DNA of 64,000 nucleotides from Flavobacterium lutivivi (GTDB lineage: Bacteria; Bacteroidota; Bacteroidia; Flavobacteriales; Flavobacteriaceae), in contig NZ_BMIM01000004.1 in the NCBI RefSeq assembly GCF_014642275.1, positions 124,001 to 188,000 of the forward strand, in the 5' to 3' direction. Position numbers and translations under genes: made by a program. The notes below the pieces were generated by a model that was not told where the DNA came from, did not search any database, and saw only the letters and a list, made by a program, of their open reading frames with translations. Shown here piece after piece: positions 26,385 to 35,453 of the stretch; the stretch's first letter is position 1; each line of letters starts with the position of its first letter.

Positions 26385-27464
26385 ATGCATTTAAAACGAT
26401 TATCTCTTTTTAATTATAAGAATTTTTCCGAAATCGAATTTGACTTTGATGCAAAAATCAATTGTTTTGTAGGGAAAAACGGAATTGGGAAAACTAATAT
26501 TCTAGATTCGATACATCATTTAGCATTGGGCAAAAGTTATTTCAACCCATTATCAATACAAAACATCAAGCATGGTGAAGATTTTTTTGTGATTGATGGA
26601 GAATTTGAAAAACAAAACCGTACCGAAAGTATTATTTGCAGTCTGAAAAAAGGGCAGAAAAAAATATTGAAACGAAACGGTAAAATTTATGATAAATTCT
26701 CCGAACACATTGGTTTTATTCCTATGGTGATTATTTCGCCTGCTGATACTGACCTCATAACAGAAGGAAGCGAAACCAGAAGAAAATTTATAGATGGTGT
26801 AATCTCTCAACTGGATAGCAGTTATCTTCAAAAAATAATTCAATATCAAAAAACAGTTAGTCAACGTAATGCACTGTTAAAATATTTTGCCTTAAATCAT
26901 GTGTTTGAAACTGAAACATTAAGCATTTACAACACACAACTTGATGAACTTGGTAATGAGATTTTTGAAAAAAGAAAAAAATTTCTCGAAGAGTTTTCGC
27001 CAATATTCAACCATTACCACCAAATAATAACAAATGCCGCTGAAAATGTTCAATTGGTTTATCAAAGTGATTTGTTCAATGCTGATTTAAAATCATTGCT
27101 GGAACAAAGTATTACTAGAGATAGAGCTTTACAATATACATCGGTTGGTGTTCACAAAGATGATTTATCATTTGAAATCGAGAATTATTCTATCAAAAAA
27201 TTTGGTTCACAAGGTCAACAAAAATCATTTTTAATTGCACTAAAATTAGCACAGTTTGAATTTGTAAAAAAACAAAGTGGTGAGAAACCTATTTTGCTAT
27301 TCGATGATATTTTTGACAAACTTGATGAAACTCGTGTGGCAAAGATTATTGAAATGGTCAACAACAATGAATTTGGCCAACTTTTCATTTCGGATACACA
27401 TCCCGAAAGGACCGAAAACATAGTAAAATCAACCCATCAATCTTATAAATTGTTTAATTTGTAA
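26385..27464 (+). CDS. recF: DNA replication and repair protein RecF
   Basis: 359 residues from the ATG at 26385; a TTG two codons upstream is less likely. SMC-like ATPase with Walker A GKNGIGKT at residues 30-37, signature [18 protein letters not shown], Walker [13 protein letters not shown] and the D-loop. It acts with RecO and RecR to load RecA at ssDNA gaps. Opening [12 protein letters not shown] is typical. It lies alone between a divergent TPR gene and a separate promoter, not beside dnaN as in many bacteria. Confidence 0.95.
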   Translation: MHLKRLSLFNYKNFSEIEFDFDAKINCFVGKNGIGKTNILDSIHHLALGKSYFNPLSIQNIKHGEDFFVIDGEFEKQNRTESIICSLKKGQKKILKRNGKIYDKFSEHIGFIPMVIISPADTDLITEGSETRRKFIDGVISQLDSSYLQKIIQYQKTVSQRNALLKYFALNHVFETETLSIYNTQLDELGNEIFEKRKKFLEEFSPIFNHYHQIITNAAENVQLVYQSDLFNADLKSLLEQSITRDRALQYTSVGVHKDDLSFEIENYSIKKFGSQGQQKSFLIALKLAQFEFVKKQSGEKPILLFDDIFDKLDETRVAKIIEMVNNNEFGQLFISDTHPERTENIVKSTHQSYKLFNL

Positions 27465-27488
27465 TTCTACATTTTATACCTACATTTA
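27458..27488 (+). promoter_or_regulatory. Promoter for the rhodanese-thioredoxin gene
   Basis: TTTG at 27458-27461 overlaps the end of recF. After 19 bases, TACATTTA at 27481-27488 matches TAnnTTTG in all but the last position. The ATG is 27 bases further on. Confidence 0.6.
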
Positions 27489-27514
27489 CTCAAAATTTCT
27501 ATCATAAAAAGCTA

Positions 27515-28219
27515 ATGAAAAACAAATTATTTCTTTTAGTGTTTTTTGCCGTATTACTATCGAATTGCAAGAAAGAAGAAAATCAAAATGGAGACAAAAC
27601 CGTATTCGAATCTATTGAGCCAAAGGCTTTTTCTGAAGGTTTAAAATCAACTCCTGATGCCCAACTTATTGATGTTCGAACTCCTGAAGAATACAATTCG
27701 AAACACATTGATAATGCTGTGAATATTGATATCAATAATTCCAATTTTGATACTGAAATAGCTAAACTTGATAAATCAAAACCCGTTTTTGTTTACTGCC
27801 TAAGTGGTGGAAGAAGCAAAGCTGCTGCAAGCAAAATGCAAGCGCTTGGTTTTTCAAAAATTTATGAACTCGATGGCGGAATGATGAAATGGAATGCCAG
27901 TGGAATAGAAACTGGAAACGTTTCAAAAGAAGGAATGACAAAAGCTGATTTTGACAAATTGGTAAATTCTGACCAAAAAGTTTTAGTCGATTTTTATGCA
28001 GAATGGTGCGGACCATGCAAAAAAATGGCTCCATATATTGAAAAAATTTCAAATGAAGGAAAGATAAAAGTAATTAGAATTGATGTTGATCAAAACGAAA
28101 CACTTGCTACAGAAATGAAAGTTGATGCCTTGCCTACTCTAGTTGTTTTTGAAAAGGGAAAGAAAATATGGGAAAATGTGGGTTATCTATCAGAGGAAGA
28201 TTTGAGAAAAAATTTATAG
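27515..28219 (+). CDS. Lipoprotein with rhodanese and thioredoxin domains
   Basis: 234 residues. The N-terminal signal with LLSNC (Cys19) suggests a lipoprotein exported to the periplasm. Residues about 30-130 are a rhodanese domain with active-site CLSGGRS; residues about 140-234 are a thioredoxin fold with WCGPCKK and the cis-proline ALPT. The pairing suggests sulfur transfer or repair of cysteines outside the cytoplasm, with the thioredoxin domain resetting a rhodanese persulfide or disulfide. That coupling is inference. Its own promoter is at 27458; a DUF2461 gene follows. Confidence 0.9.
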   Translation: MKNKLFLLVFFAVLLSNCKKEENQNGDKTVFESIEPKAFSEGLKSTPDAQLIDVRTPEEYNSKHIDNAVNIDINNSNFDTEIAKLDKSKPVFVYCLSGGRSKAAASKMQALGFSKIYELDGGMMKWNASGIETGNVSKEGMTKADFDKLVNSDQKVLVDFYAEWCGPCKKMAPYIEKISNEGKIKVIRIDVDQNETLATEMKVDALPTLVVFEKGKKIWENVGYLSEEDLRKNL

Positions 28220-28265
28220 TTAACCATTGTAGATTGGTAGTTTTTGAACTTAGAAAAAAAATAAA

Positions 28266-28940
28266 ATGATTACTAAAGAAGCACTGAAATTTTTAGAAGA
28301 TTTGATTGCAAACAACAACACAGATTGGATGCATGCAAATAAAAAACGCTATGACGTTTACAAAAAAGACTATCATAACTTTATTGGTGGAATTCTCTCT
28401 GAAATGAAAAATTTGGATCCAAAACTGGAACCTCTTGAAATAAAAAATTGCACTTTTAGAATCAACCGCGATATTCGATTTAGTAAGGACAAATCGCCAT
28501 ATAAAACCAACATGGGTGTTTGGTTTACGCAAAACAAGTTCAGAAAAAATTCTCCTGGCTATTATATCCATTACGAAAAAGGGAATTCTTTCATTGCTGG
28601 TGGAGTTTGGTGTCCTGAGCCTAATGAACTAAAACTTATCCGCAAGGAAATTGAATTTTTCTACGATGATTTGAATAACATATTATCTGACAAAGATTTC
28701 AAAAAAGAGTTTGGTGATTTGACAAGAAATGAAAATGAAATGCTCAAAAAAGCACCAAAAGATATTGAACCCAATCATCCAGCTATTGAAAATTTGAAAC
28801 TTAAAAGTTTTACGGCTTCACAAAAAATAGATGATAATCTCTTTACAGATATTAATTTCAATAAAGTTGTTGCAAAAAAACTTCTTGCATTAAAACCCTT
28901 GAACGACTTCCTTTGTCGTGCTCTTGAAACCGAAGAATAA
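28266..28940 (+). CDS. DUF2461 (TIGR02453) family protein
   Basis: 224 residues. The start ALKFLEDLIANNNTDWMHANKKRYDVYKKDY, the middle FRINRDIRFSKDKSPYKTNMGVWF and YYIHYEKGNSFIAGGVWCPEP are the family's conserved segments. No catalytic function is established. It is cytoplasmic by sequence (no signal or membrane segment). A glycosyltransferase gene begins four bases after its stop, so they may be cotranscribed. Confidence 0.88.
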   Translation: MITKEALKFLEDLIANNNTDWMHANKKRYDVYKKDYHNFIGGILSEMKNLDPKLEPLEIKNCTFRINRDIRFSKDKSPYKTNMGVWFTQNKFRKNSPGYYIHYEKGNSFIAGGVWCPEPNELKLIRKEIEFFYDDLNNILSDKDFKKEFGDLTRNENEMLKKAPKDIEPNHPAIENLKLKSFTASQKIDDNLFTDINFNKVVAKKLLALKPLNDFLCRALETEE

Positions 28941-28944
28941 TTGT

Positions 28945-30012
28945 ATGCCGAACAGAAAAATCCTTTTTTTGGGAGAAACATATCGAGCCGACGCCATTAC
29001 TTGGATGAACGGATTAAAAGAATTTGGAGATTTTGAAATAGTAACTTGGGAATTAAATCAAAACAATCTAGGACTTAATAGAATAAAAAGAATAATTGAA
29101 TGGTTATTGGCAGTTATTAGAATTAAAAAAATTGTAAAAGCCCATAAACCCGATATGATTATTGCGGAACGAACAACAAGTTATGGCTTTTTGGCAACAT
29201 TTTCTGGAATGAAACCATCCGCAGTTGCTCAACAAGGTATGACTGATATTTGGCCTCCAAATTCAAGAACTAAATTTTTTAAAAAGAAACTTCAGGATTA
29301 CACTTTTAAACACGCTGATTTGCTTCATGCATGGGGAAAATTAATGGCTGAACACATGAAAAAATCTGGTGTGGACATGAATAAGGTAATGATTTTACCA
29401 AAAGGAATAAACCTTGAGCAGTTTGTTTTTGAAAACAACAATACTGCAACAAAAATCAATGCTGTTGTTACCCGAACTCTGGAACCAGAATATTGTCATG
29501 ATGTAATCCTGAAAGCTTTTCAATTGGTTAATCAATTTGGAGTAGATTTTTCATTAACAATTATTGGTGATGGAAGTTTGATGAACTATCTAAAAAATTT
29601 ATCCAAAGAATATAATATATCCGACAAAATAACTTTCACAGGTAGATTGGACAGCAATAAAGTCTCGCAAATTTTACAAGAATCAAATTTTTACATCAGT
29701 ATGCCAGTAACAGAAGGCGTTTCGGCTTCTTTATTCGAAGCTATGGCTTCTGGTTGCTTCCCAGTTGTTACAGATTTGCCTGGAAACAGAAATTATATTA
29801 ATAATTATGAAAATGGGATACTGATACCTAAAGGAAATTATATACTTTTGGCGGAAGAAATTGCTTCTGCTTGGAATAGACCAGTTTGGAGGAATGAAGT
29901 TTTGAAAAATAATCGTGTATTTGTTGAAAAATATGCCAATTATAGTGTCAACATGAAAATAATTGCCGACAAATACCATGAAATGATTGATAAGAGCGTT
30001 ACAAGTAACTGA
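28945..30012 (+). CDS. Glycosyltransferase family 4-like
   Basis: 355 residues from the ATG at 28945 (a GTG at 28918 would overlap the previous gene by 23 bases). GT-B fold: N-terminal acceptor domain (FLGETYRADAITWMNGL), then the donor domain with VVTRTLEPEYCHDVILKAF, LTIIGDGSLMNYL, ITFTGRLDSNKV and the nucleotide-sugar box PVTEGVSASLFEAMASGCFPVVTDLPGNRNYI. Substrate unknown. It overlaps asnB by one base (TGATG), so the two products are probably made together and may act on the same cell-surface glycan. Confidence 0.88.
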   Translation: MPNRKILFLGETYRADAITWMNGLKEFGDFEIVTWELNQNNLGLNRIKRIIEWLLAVIRIKKIVKAHKPDMIIAERTTSYGFLATFSGMKPSAVAQQGMTDIWPPNSRTKFFKKKLQDYTFKHADLLHAWGKLMAEHMKKSGVDMNKVMILPKGINLEQFVFENNNTATKINAVVTRTLEPEYCHDVILKAFQLVNQFGVDFSLTIIGDGSLMNYLKNLSKEYNISDKITFTGRLDSNKVSQILQESNFYISMPVTEGVSASLFEAMASGCFPVVTDLPGNRNYINNYENGILIPKGNYILLAEEIASAWNRPVWRNEVLKNNRVFVEKYANYSVNMKIIADKYHEMIDKSVTSN

Positions 30013-31865
30013 TGTGTGGCATTAACGGTATTCTCTATTTTGATAATAAACAAGTCAACAGAGAAGAATTAATAATAATGAGAGATATACTTGAACATCG
30101 TGGACCCGATGATTCAGGTGTGTTTGTCGAAGAAAATATCGGATTAGGCCACAGAAGATTATCAATACTTGATACTTCATCTGCAGGACATCAACCTTTT
30201 TTATCAGAAAACAAACGTTATGTTATTGTTTTAAATGGAGAGATTTATAACTATAAATCATTCTATAACGAAATAAAATCCAAAGGCTATCAACTAAAAA
30301 CTGGCACTGATACTGAAGTCTTACTTATTCTTTTTGAACTTTATGGATTAGAAATTCTACCTCGACTGAAAGGGATGTTTTCTTTTGCAATTTGGGACAA
30401 ATCAGAAAAAAAACTATTTCTAGTTAGAGATAGAATGGGTGTAAAACCTTTGTACTACGCTTTTCACAAAAACGGAATTTATTTTACATCAGAAACAAAA
30501 GCATTATTCAAAGTAGGTGTTGAAATAGAATTATCTGAAAATGGATTGGATGAATATTTTTTCAATCGATTTGTTTCAGGAGAAAACACATTATTCAGAA
30601 ATGTAAAGAAATTACTTCCAGGACATTATATGGTTTTGGATAGCAAAGGAAGTGTTCAATATAGAAAATGGTGGGATTTAAAACATGAAATCCAAAATCA
30701 ATCGAAAATCATTAACCCAAAAAAATGGTTTGAAGAAGTATTTTTTGAATCAGTAAATCTCAGAATGGTAAGCGATGTTCCTGTTGGTGTGCTTTTGAGT
30801 GGCGGATTAGACTCTAGCTCAATATTATCTTCTCTTTATCATCAAAACTATAAGGATATCAATACTTTTTCGGTTGAGTTTAATGAAACTGAACACAATG
30901 AAGCTTTTTTAGCAAAAAAACTTTCAGAAGATTATAACTATAATTTTCATAGCATTAACCTTGATGATGAGCTGTTACTAGAAAATCTTATTCAGTCCAC
31001 TTACTATAATGACAAACCATTGATGCATTTCAATGAACCACATTTATTAGGTGTTTCAAAATTGGCTAAGGATAAAGTAAAAGTATTGCTTTCTGGCGAA
31101 GGCGCAGATGAGCTTATGGGTGGATATGTTCGTTATAAAGCATTGAAAAATCCTTCGTTATTAAAAGTAGTTTCTGTTTTGAGTGGAATTGAAAACCTCA
31201 ATAAAAAGCCAAGACTGAACAAACTATTTAGGTATTCAAAAATTGAAACCTCAGATGATTTAGTAATCTATAATGGCTCAAATATTTTTCCCGAAGACAT
31301 AGAAAAATTTTATGGAATAAAGCAACATCCATTCAATAGCTATAGGTATAGCGTGATGAATGATGCCAAAGAACTTTATCCAAACAACCCACAGAGACAA
31401 GCTCTTTATTTTGATCAACACACCTATCTTTGTTCATTATTAGACAGAAATGACCGTTGTACTATGGGAACATCTATCGAATGCCGAGAACCTTTTTTGG
31501 ATGAACGCTTGATAGCTGGATTAGGAACACTTGATGATAAATGGTTTTTTACTGGTAAAAAAGGGAAATTTATTCTAAAATCAGCGATGGAAAATAAACT
31601 TCCAAGCGAAATTTTAAACTTTAGAAAAATTGGCCTTAGCGCACCTTGGAAAGATTATCTTCTAAGTTATCCTTCAATAAAAAACGAGTTAGAAGATATG
31701 ATAAACAGTCCAATATTCGAAATTAAATATTTGGACAATGTCAATCCTAAAAAGCTTATTCAAGAACTTCAAAATGGCGACGACAAACTCGTTCCTTTTA
31801 TTATGCCCATCTTTATGTTTCACATTTGGCATAAATATTATTTTCAAAAATTATCCAAACTTTGA
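30012..31865 (+). CDS. asnB: Asparagine synthetase B (glutamine-hydrolysing) family
   Basis: 617 residues. Cys2 is the glutaminase nucleophile, with RGPDDSG, GHRRLSI and NGEIYN completing the N-terminal site. The synthetase domain has the PPi-binding SGGLDSS near residue 263, then LSGEGADELMGGY and the late DRNDRCTMGTSIECREPFLD. It amidates a carboxylate using glutamine and ATP. Copies beside glycosyltransferases, as here, often modify sugars or peptides in surface polysaccharides rather than make free asparagine; which applies cannot be told from sequence. Downstream, murB has its own -7 element. Confidence 0.9.
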   Translation: MCGINGILYFDNKQVNREELIIMRDILEHRGPDDSGVFVEENIGLGHRRLSILDTSSAGHQPFLSENKRYVIVLNGEIYNYKSFYNEIKSKGYQLKTGTDTEVLLILFELYGLEILPRLKGMFSFAIWDKSEKKLFLVRDRMGVKPLYYAFHKNGIYFTSETKALFKVGVEIELSENGLDEYFFNRFVSGENTLFRNVKKLLPGHYMVLDSKGSVQYRKWWDLKHEIQNQSKIINPKKWFEEVFFESVNLRMVSDVPVGVLLSGGLDSSSILSSLYHQNYKDINTFSVEFNETEHNEAFLAKKLSEDYNYNFHSINLDDELLLENLIQSTYYNDKPLMHFNEPHLLGVSKLAKDKVKVLLSGEGADELMGGYVRYKALKNPSLLKVVSVLSGIENLNKKPRLNKLFRYSKIETSDDLVIYNGSNIFPEDIEKFYGIKQHPFNSYRYSVMNDAKELYPNNPQRQALYFDQHTYLCSLLDRNDRCTMGTSIECREPFLDERLIAGLGTLDDKWFFTGKKGKFILKSAMENKLPSEILNFRKIGLSAPWKDYLLSYPSIKNELEDMINSPIFEIKYLDNVNPKKLIQELQNGDDKLVPFIMPIFMFHIWHKYYFQKLSKL

Positions 31866-31898
31866 TTTACATTTGTATTCTGAAAATACAGAGTAAAA

Positions 31899-32912
31899 AT
31901 GCAAATCCATCAAAACTTCTCTTTAAAAAATTACAACACTTTTGGTATTGAAGCAAAAGCAAAACAATTTGTAGCTGTTCATACTCTTGACCAATTAAAA
32001 TCTGTTTTAGAACATCATAAAAATGATAAAAAATTCATTCTTGGTGGTGGAAGTAACATGTTGCTAACACAAGATATAGATGCTTTAGTAATTCATGTGG
32101 ATTTAAAAGGTAAAAAAGTTTTAAAAGAAGATGAGAATTTTGTTTGGGTAGAAAGTAATGCAGGCGAAAATTGGCACGAATTTGTGCTTTGGACAATTGA
32201 ACAAGATTTTGGTGGATTAGAGAATATGTCTCTTATTCCAGGAAATGTAGGCACAACACCAGTACAAAATATTGGCGCTTATGGTGCAGAAATCAAAGAT
32301 ACATTTGTGAGTTGCGATGCCATGAATATTGAAACTCAAGAAATGAAAAAGTTCACAAAAAGTGAATGTAATTTTGGTTACAGAGAAAGTATTTTTAAGC
32401 ATGAAGCCAAAGACAAATTTATTATTACTTCGGTTGTTTTTAAACTTACAAAATGCAACCATAAAATAAGTGTGGAATATGGTGATATCAAAGCGGAATT
32501 AGCAAAAAACAATATTAAAAACCCAACGATAAAAGATGTTTCCAATGCTGTAATTGCTATTCGTCAAAGCAAGTTACCAAACCCAAAAGAATTAGGAAAT
32601 AGCGGAAGTTTCTTTAAAAATCCTGTTATTTCTAGAGAGGAATTTTTAAAAGTCAAAGAAAAATTTCCTGATGTAAAATACTTTGAAATTTCGGAAACCG
32701 AAGTAAAAGTTCCTGCTGGTTGGCTAATAGAACATGCTGGTTTAAAAGGTTATAGAAATGGCGATGCTGGTGTTCACAAAAATCAAGCGTTGGTTTTAGT
32801 AAATTATGGAAATGCAACCGGTCAAGATATTTTAAACCTATCAAAATATGTTCAAAAAACCGTTTTTGATAAATATGGAATTGCCATCGAAGCGGAAGTT
32901 AATGTGATTTAA
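31899..32912 (+). CDS. murB: UDP-N-acetylenolpyruvoylglucosamine reductase
   Basis: 337 residues, the long (E. coli-like) form. FAD-dependent reduction of UDP-GlcNAc-enolpyruvate to UDP-MurNAc in peptidoglycan synthesis. The opening NFSLKNYNTFGIEAKA, the FAD motif GGGSNML (residues 49-55), SLIPGNVGTTPVQNIGAYG, and the catalytic Ser in LGNSGSFFKNP are all present; the last Glu lies in AIEAEVNVI. TACATTTG at 31868-31875 is an exact -7 element 23 bases before the start, without a clear -33. Confidence 0.96.
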   Translation: MQIHQNFSLKNYNTFGIEAKAKQFVAVHTLDQLKSVLEHHKNDKKFILGGGSNMLLTQDIDALVIHVDLKGKKVLKEDENFVWVESNAGENWHEFVLWTIEQDFGGLENMSLIPGNVGTTPVQNIGAYGAEIKDTFVSCDAMNIETQEMKKFTKSECNFGYRESIFKHEAKDKFIITSVVFKLTKCNHKISVEYGDIKAELAKNNIKNPTIKDVSNAVIAIRQSKLPNPKELGNSGSFFKNPVISREEFLKVKEKFPDVKYFEISETEVKVPAGWLIEHAGLKGYRNGDAGVHKNQALVLVNYGNATGQDILNLSKYVQKTVFDKYGIAIEAEVNVI

Positions 32913-32913
32913 G

Positions 32914-32992
32914 TCAGTTAGCAGTTTTCAGTTATTAGTGTTCAGTTTAACATTTAATAGTAATATTATCATTCTGAACGAAGTGAAGAGTG
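32914..32992. repeat. Degenerate TTCAGT-type repeat and adjoining CATTCTGAACGAAGTGAAG element
   Basis: After murB comes GTCAGTTAGCAGTTTTCAGT and more loose copies to 32948. About 20 bases on, CATTCTGAACGAAGTGAAGA (from 32971) is a motif seen in many flavobacterial intergenic regions. Neither forms a convincing terminator. Confidence 0.55.
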
Positions 32993-33020
32993 ATAAAATA
33001 TCAAAAATTCTATAATTAAA

Positions 33021-33626
33021 ATGTACATCCCAGAAATCTATAAAAACGAAAATCAAGAAGAAATCAATCAATTTCTAAAGGAAAATGGTTTTGCAATTTT
33101 GGTCAATCAAACCAATGGAAAACTTTGGGCAACACATATTCCGCTTTATTTTGAACCAGAAAACAACCTGCTTCACGGACATTTATCTATCGAAAATCCA
33201 CAAGCAACAGCTTTTAAAAACAACGACGAAGTTTTAGCAATCTTTCAAGGAAATCATACTTACATTTCTTCTTCGTGGTATGATCATGAAAATGTGCCAA
33301 CATGGAATTACATTGCTGTTCATGTATATGGAAAAATTAAAGTTTTGTCTCAGGATGAAACAGTTTTGCATTTAAAAAAGCTAGTGGATAAGTATGAAGC
33401 AAATCAAGAAAATCCTCTAAAAATTGAAAATCTTTCCAGAAAAACCATGATGCAATCACGAGGAATAATTGGAATAGAAATTCAAATCTCTTCAATTGAA
33501 GCAAAGAAAAAACTTTCGCAAAACCGTGATGACAAAAACTATACTGCAATCATTTCAAAACTAGATAACTCAAAGGATTTTCAAGCAAAAGCTATTGCTG
33601 AGCAAATGCGAAAAAATCGCTCTTAA
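33021..33626 (+). CDS. FMN-binding PaiB-like protein
   Basis: 201 residues. It opens MYIPEIYKNENQEEINQFL, then ATHIPLYFEP, LHGHLSIENPQ, VLAIFQGNHTYISSSWY and VPTWNYIAVHVYG, the conserved blocks of the PaiB / FMN-binding negative transcriptional regulator family. The fold is the split-barrel flavin reductase type; in Bacillus PaiB represses sporulation and protease genes. Whether this copy is a regulator or an enzyme is open. Stands alone between murB and a glycosyltransferase. Confidence 0.88.
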   Translation: MYIPEIYKNENQEEINQFLKENGFAILVNQTNGKLWATHIPLYFEPENNLLHGHLSIENPQATAFKNNDEVLAIFQGNHTYISSSWYDHENVPTWNYIAVHVYGKIKVLSQDETVLHLKKLVDKYEANQENPLKIENLSRKTMMQSRGIIGIEIQISSIEAKKKLSQNRDDKNYTAIISKLDNSKDFQAKAIAEQMRKNRS

Positions 33627-33641
33627 TTTGTTGAAATTAAC

Positions 33642-33672
33642 TTGACTATTGGATTAAGAATAACTACATTTG
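33642..33672 (+). promoter_or_regulatory. Promoter for glycosyltransferase-sigma factor genes
   Basis: TTG at 33642-33644, a 20-base spacer, and TACATTTG at 33665-33672, an exact TAnnTTTG. The ATG at 33704 follows 31 bases later. Confidence 0.7.
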
Positions 33673-33703
33673 CACACCTTTTTAAAAGACAAAAAAAGCG
33701 TTT

Positions 33704-34810
33704 ATGTTGGTATCATTTTTTAGTTTATTCGTTGCAGTAGTTTTTATCCAATTTATATATTATGTAATTATTTTTGGTAAATTTTCTTTTGCAAAACCTC
33801 AAAGTTCAACACCAAAAAGAATACCTATATCAGTAATTGTTTGCGCAAAAAATGAAGAAGAAAATGTAAAAAACTTCATTCCACTACTTGCAGATCAAGA
33901 TTATCCGCAATTTGAAATTGTTCTTATAGATGATGCCTCAAGCGATGGAACATTGGATGTTTTGGAGGAATATGAAAAAAAATATCCAAACATTAAATTA
34001 GTCAAAGTAGAAAACAACGAAGCGTTTTGGGGAAACAAAAAATTCGCGCTAACGCTTGGTATCAAAGCAGCAAAATATGAGTATTTACTTTTTACAGATG
34101 CCGACTGCTACCCAGTTTCAAAAGATTGGATAACAAAAATGAGCTCACAGTTTACTCAACAAAAAAATATTGTTTTAGGTTATGGTGCTTATGAAAAAAT
34201 TGCAGGAACATTTTTGAATAAATTAATACGATTTGAAACTCTTTTGGCCGCAACACAAATGTTTTCTTGGGCAAAAATTGGAAAACCATATACTGGTGTT
34301 GGACGAAATATGGCATACAAACGCGAGGAGTTTTTCAAGGTTCGAGGTTTTATGGACCATATGAAAATCCGTTCTGGTGATGATGATTTATTTATCAATC
34401 AAGCGGCAAATGGTACCAATACTACTATTTGTTTTGTGCAAGATAGTTTTACTTATTCAAAACCAAAAACGACATTCAAAGAATGGTTTACCCAAAAAAG
34501 AAGACACGTTTCCACTGCTGGACATTATAAATTTTTCGACAAATTACAGTTAGGAATATTTTTCATATCACAATTTTTCTTTTTCATTTTAGCTATCATA
34601 TTGTTAGCCTTTCAATATCAGTGGATTATAGTTGTTTCACTCATTGGGTTTAGATATCTTTTTACATGGTTAACGCTTGGTTTTGCCGCAGGAAAACTAA
34701 AAGAAAAAGATGTGATGTATTGGTATCCATTTATAGAAATTGTGCTTATATTTACTCAACTTAACGTGTTTATATCCAACACATTTTCAAAACCAGTACA
34801 TTGGAAATAA
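33704..34810 (+). CDS. Membrane glycosyltransferase family 2
   Basis: 368 residues. One N-terminal transmembrane helix (FFSLFVAVVFIQFIYYVIIF), a GT-A domain with ISVIVCAKNEEENV, VLIDDASSDGT, the DxD-type LLFTDADCYP and the acceptor-site RSGDDDLFINQ followed by WFTQKRRH (a QxxRW-like place), then three C-terminal helices. This is the layout of processive or polyprenol-linked GT2 enzymes at the inner membrane. The sugar is unknown. The next gene, a sigma factor, starts inside its last codons. Confidence 0.88.
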   Translation: MLVSFFSLFVAVVFIQFIYYVIIFGKFSFAKPQSSTPKRIPISVIVCAKNEEENVKNFIPLLADQDYPQFEIVLIDDASSDGTLDVLEEYEKKYPNIKLVKVENNEAFWGNKKFALTLGIKAAKYEYLLFTDADCYPVSKDWITKMSSQFTQQKNIVLGYGAYEKIAGTFLNKLIRFETLLAATQMFSWAKIGKPYTGVGRNMAYKREEFFKVRGFMDHMKIRSGDDDLFINQAANGTNTTICFVQDSFTYSKPKTTFKEWFTQKRRHVSTAGHYKFFDKLQLGIFFISQFFFFILAIILLAFQYQWIIVVSLIGFRYLFTWLTLGFAAGKLKEKDVMYWYPFIEIVLIFTQLNVFISNTFSKPVHWK

Positions 34811-35349
34811 TAAAACATATAGAAAAAGCCAAAAAAGGTGATCAGGTTGCTTTTACCTTTTTACTTGATTATTACTGGAATGAAGTTTATGGTTTTATGC
34901 TCAAAAGAACCGAAAACGAAACCGATGCTGAAGATATCACGATAGAAACTTTTTCTAAAGCTTTCGACAAAATATCAACATATAATCCTGAATATCAATT
35001 TAATACTTGGCTCATTGCGATTGCAAAAAATGTTCATATTGATATGCTTCGCAAAAAAAAATCGGCACTATTCATTGAAATTACTGATGAAGAAGATCAA
35101 CAAGCCTATAATATTGCCGATAGTTCACCATCAGCTGAAGATGAATTGATTACAGAGCAAAATCTCTCTCAATTACTTTTGTACATAAAAGAACTAAAAC
35201 CTCATTATCAAGAAGTAATTCAACTTCGCTATTTCCAAGAAATGAGTTATCAAGAAATAGCCGAACATCTTGATGAACCGCTTAGCAATGTTAAAATAAA
35301 ATTGTTAAGAGCAAAAAAACTACTTGCCGAAATAATTAGCGGAAAATAA
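34801..35349 (+). CDS. RNA polymerase sigma factor, sigma-70 ECF type
   Basis: 182 residues from a TTG at 34801 that overlaps the glycosyltransferase end by 10 bases. Region 2 has AFTFLLDYYWNEVYGFMLKRT..DAEDITIETFSKAF and NTWLIAIAKNVHIDMLRKKK; region 4 has LKPHYQEVIQLRYFQEMSYQEIAEHLDEPLSNVKIKLLRAKK. No anti-sigma gene is adjacent. The tight overlap with a housekeeping-like glycosyltransferase suggests constitutive coupling, but its regulon is unknown. Confidence 0.88.
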   Translation: MEIIKHIEKAKKGDQVAFTFLLDYYWNEVYGFMLKRTENETDAEDITIETFSKAFDKISTYNPEYQFNTWLIAIAKNVHIDMLRKKKSALFIEITDEEDQQAYNIADSSPSAEDELITEQNLSQLLLYIKELKPHYQEVIQLRYFQEMSYQEIAEHLDEPLSNVKIKLLRAKKLLAEIISGK

Positions 35350-35453
35350 AATTTTTAGGTTTTTTATATACTATTTTACATATTTCTTACGTTATATGTT
35401 AAAATAATGTTGCCTATGTGATATCGATACTAAACCAATAAATTTTATTAATT

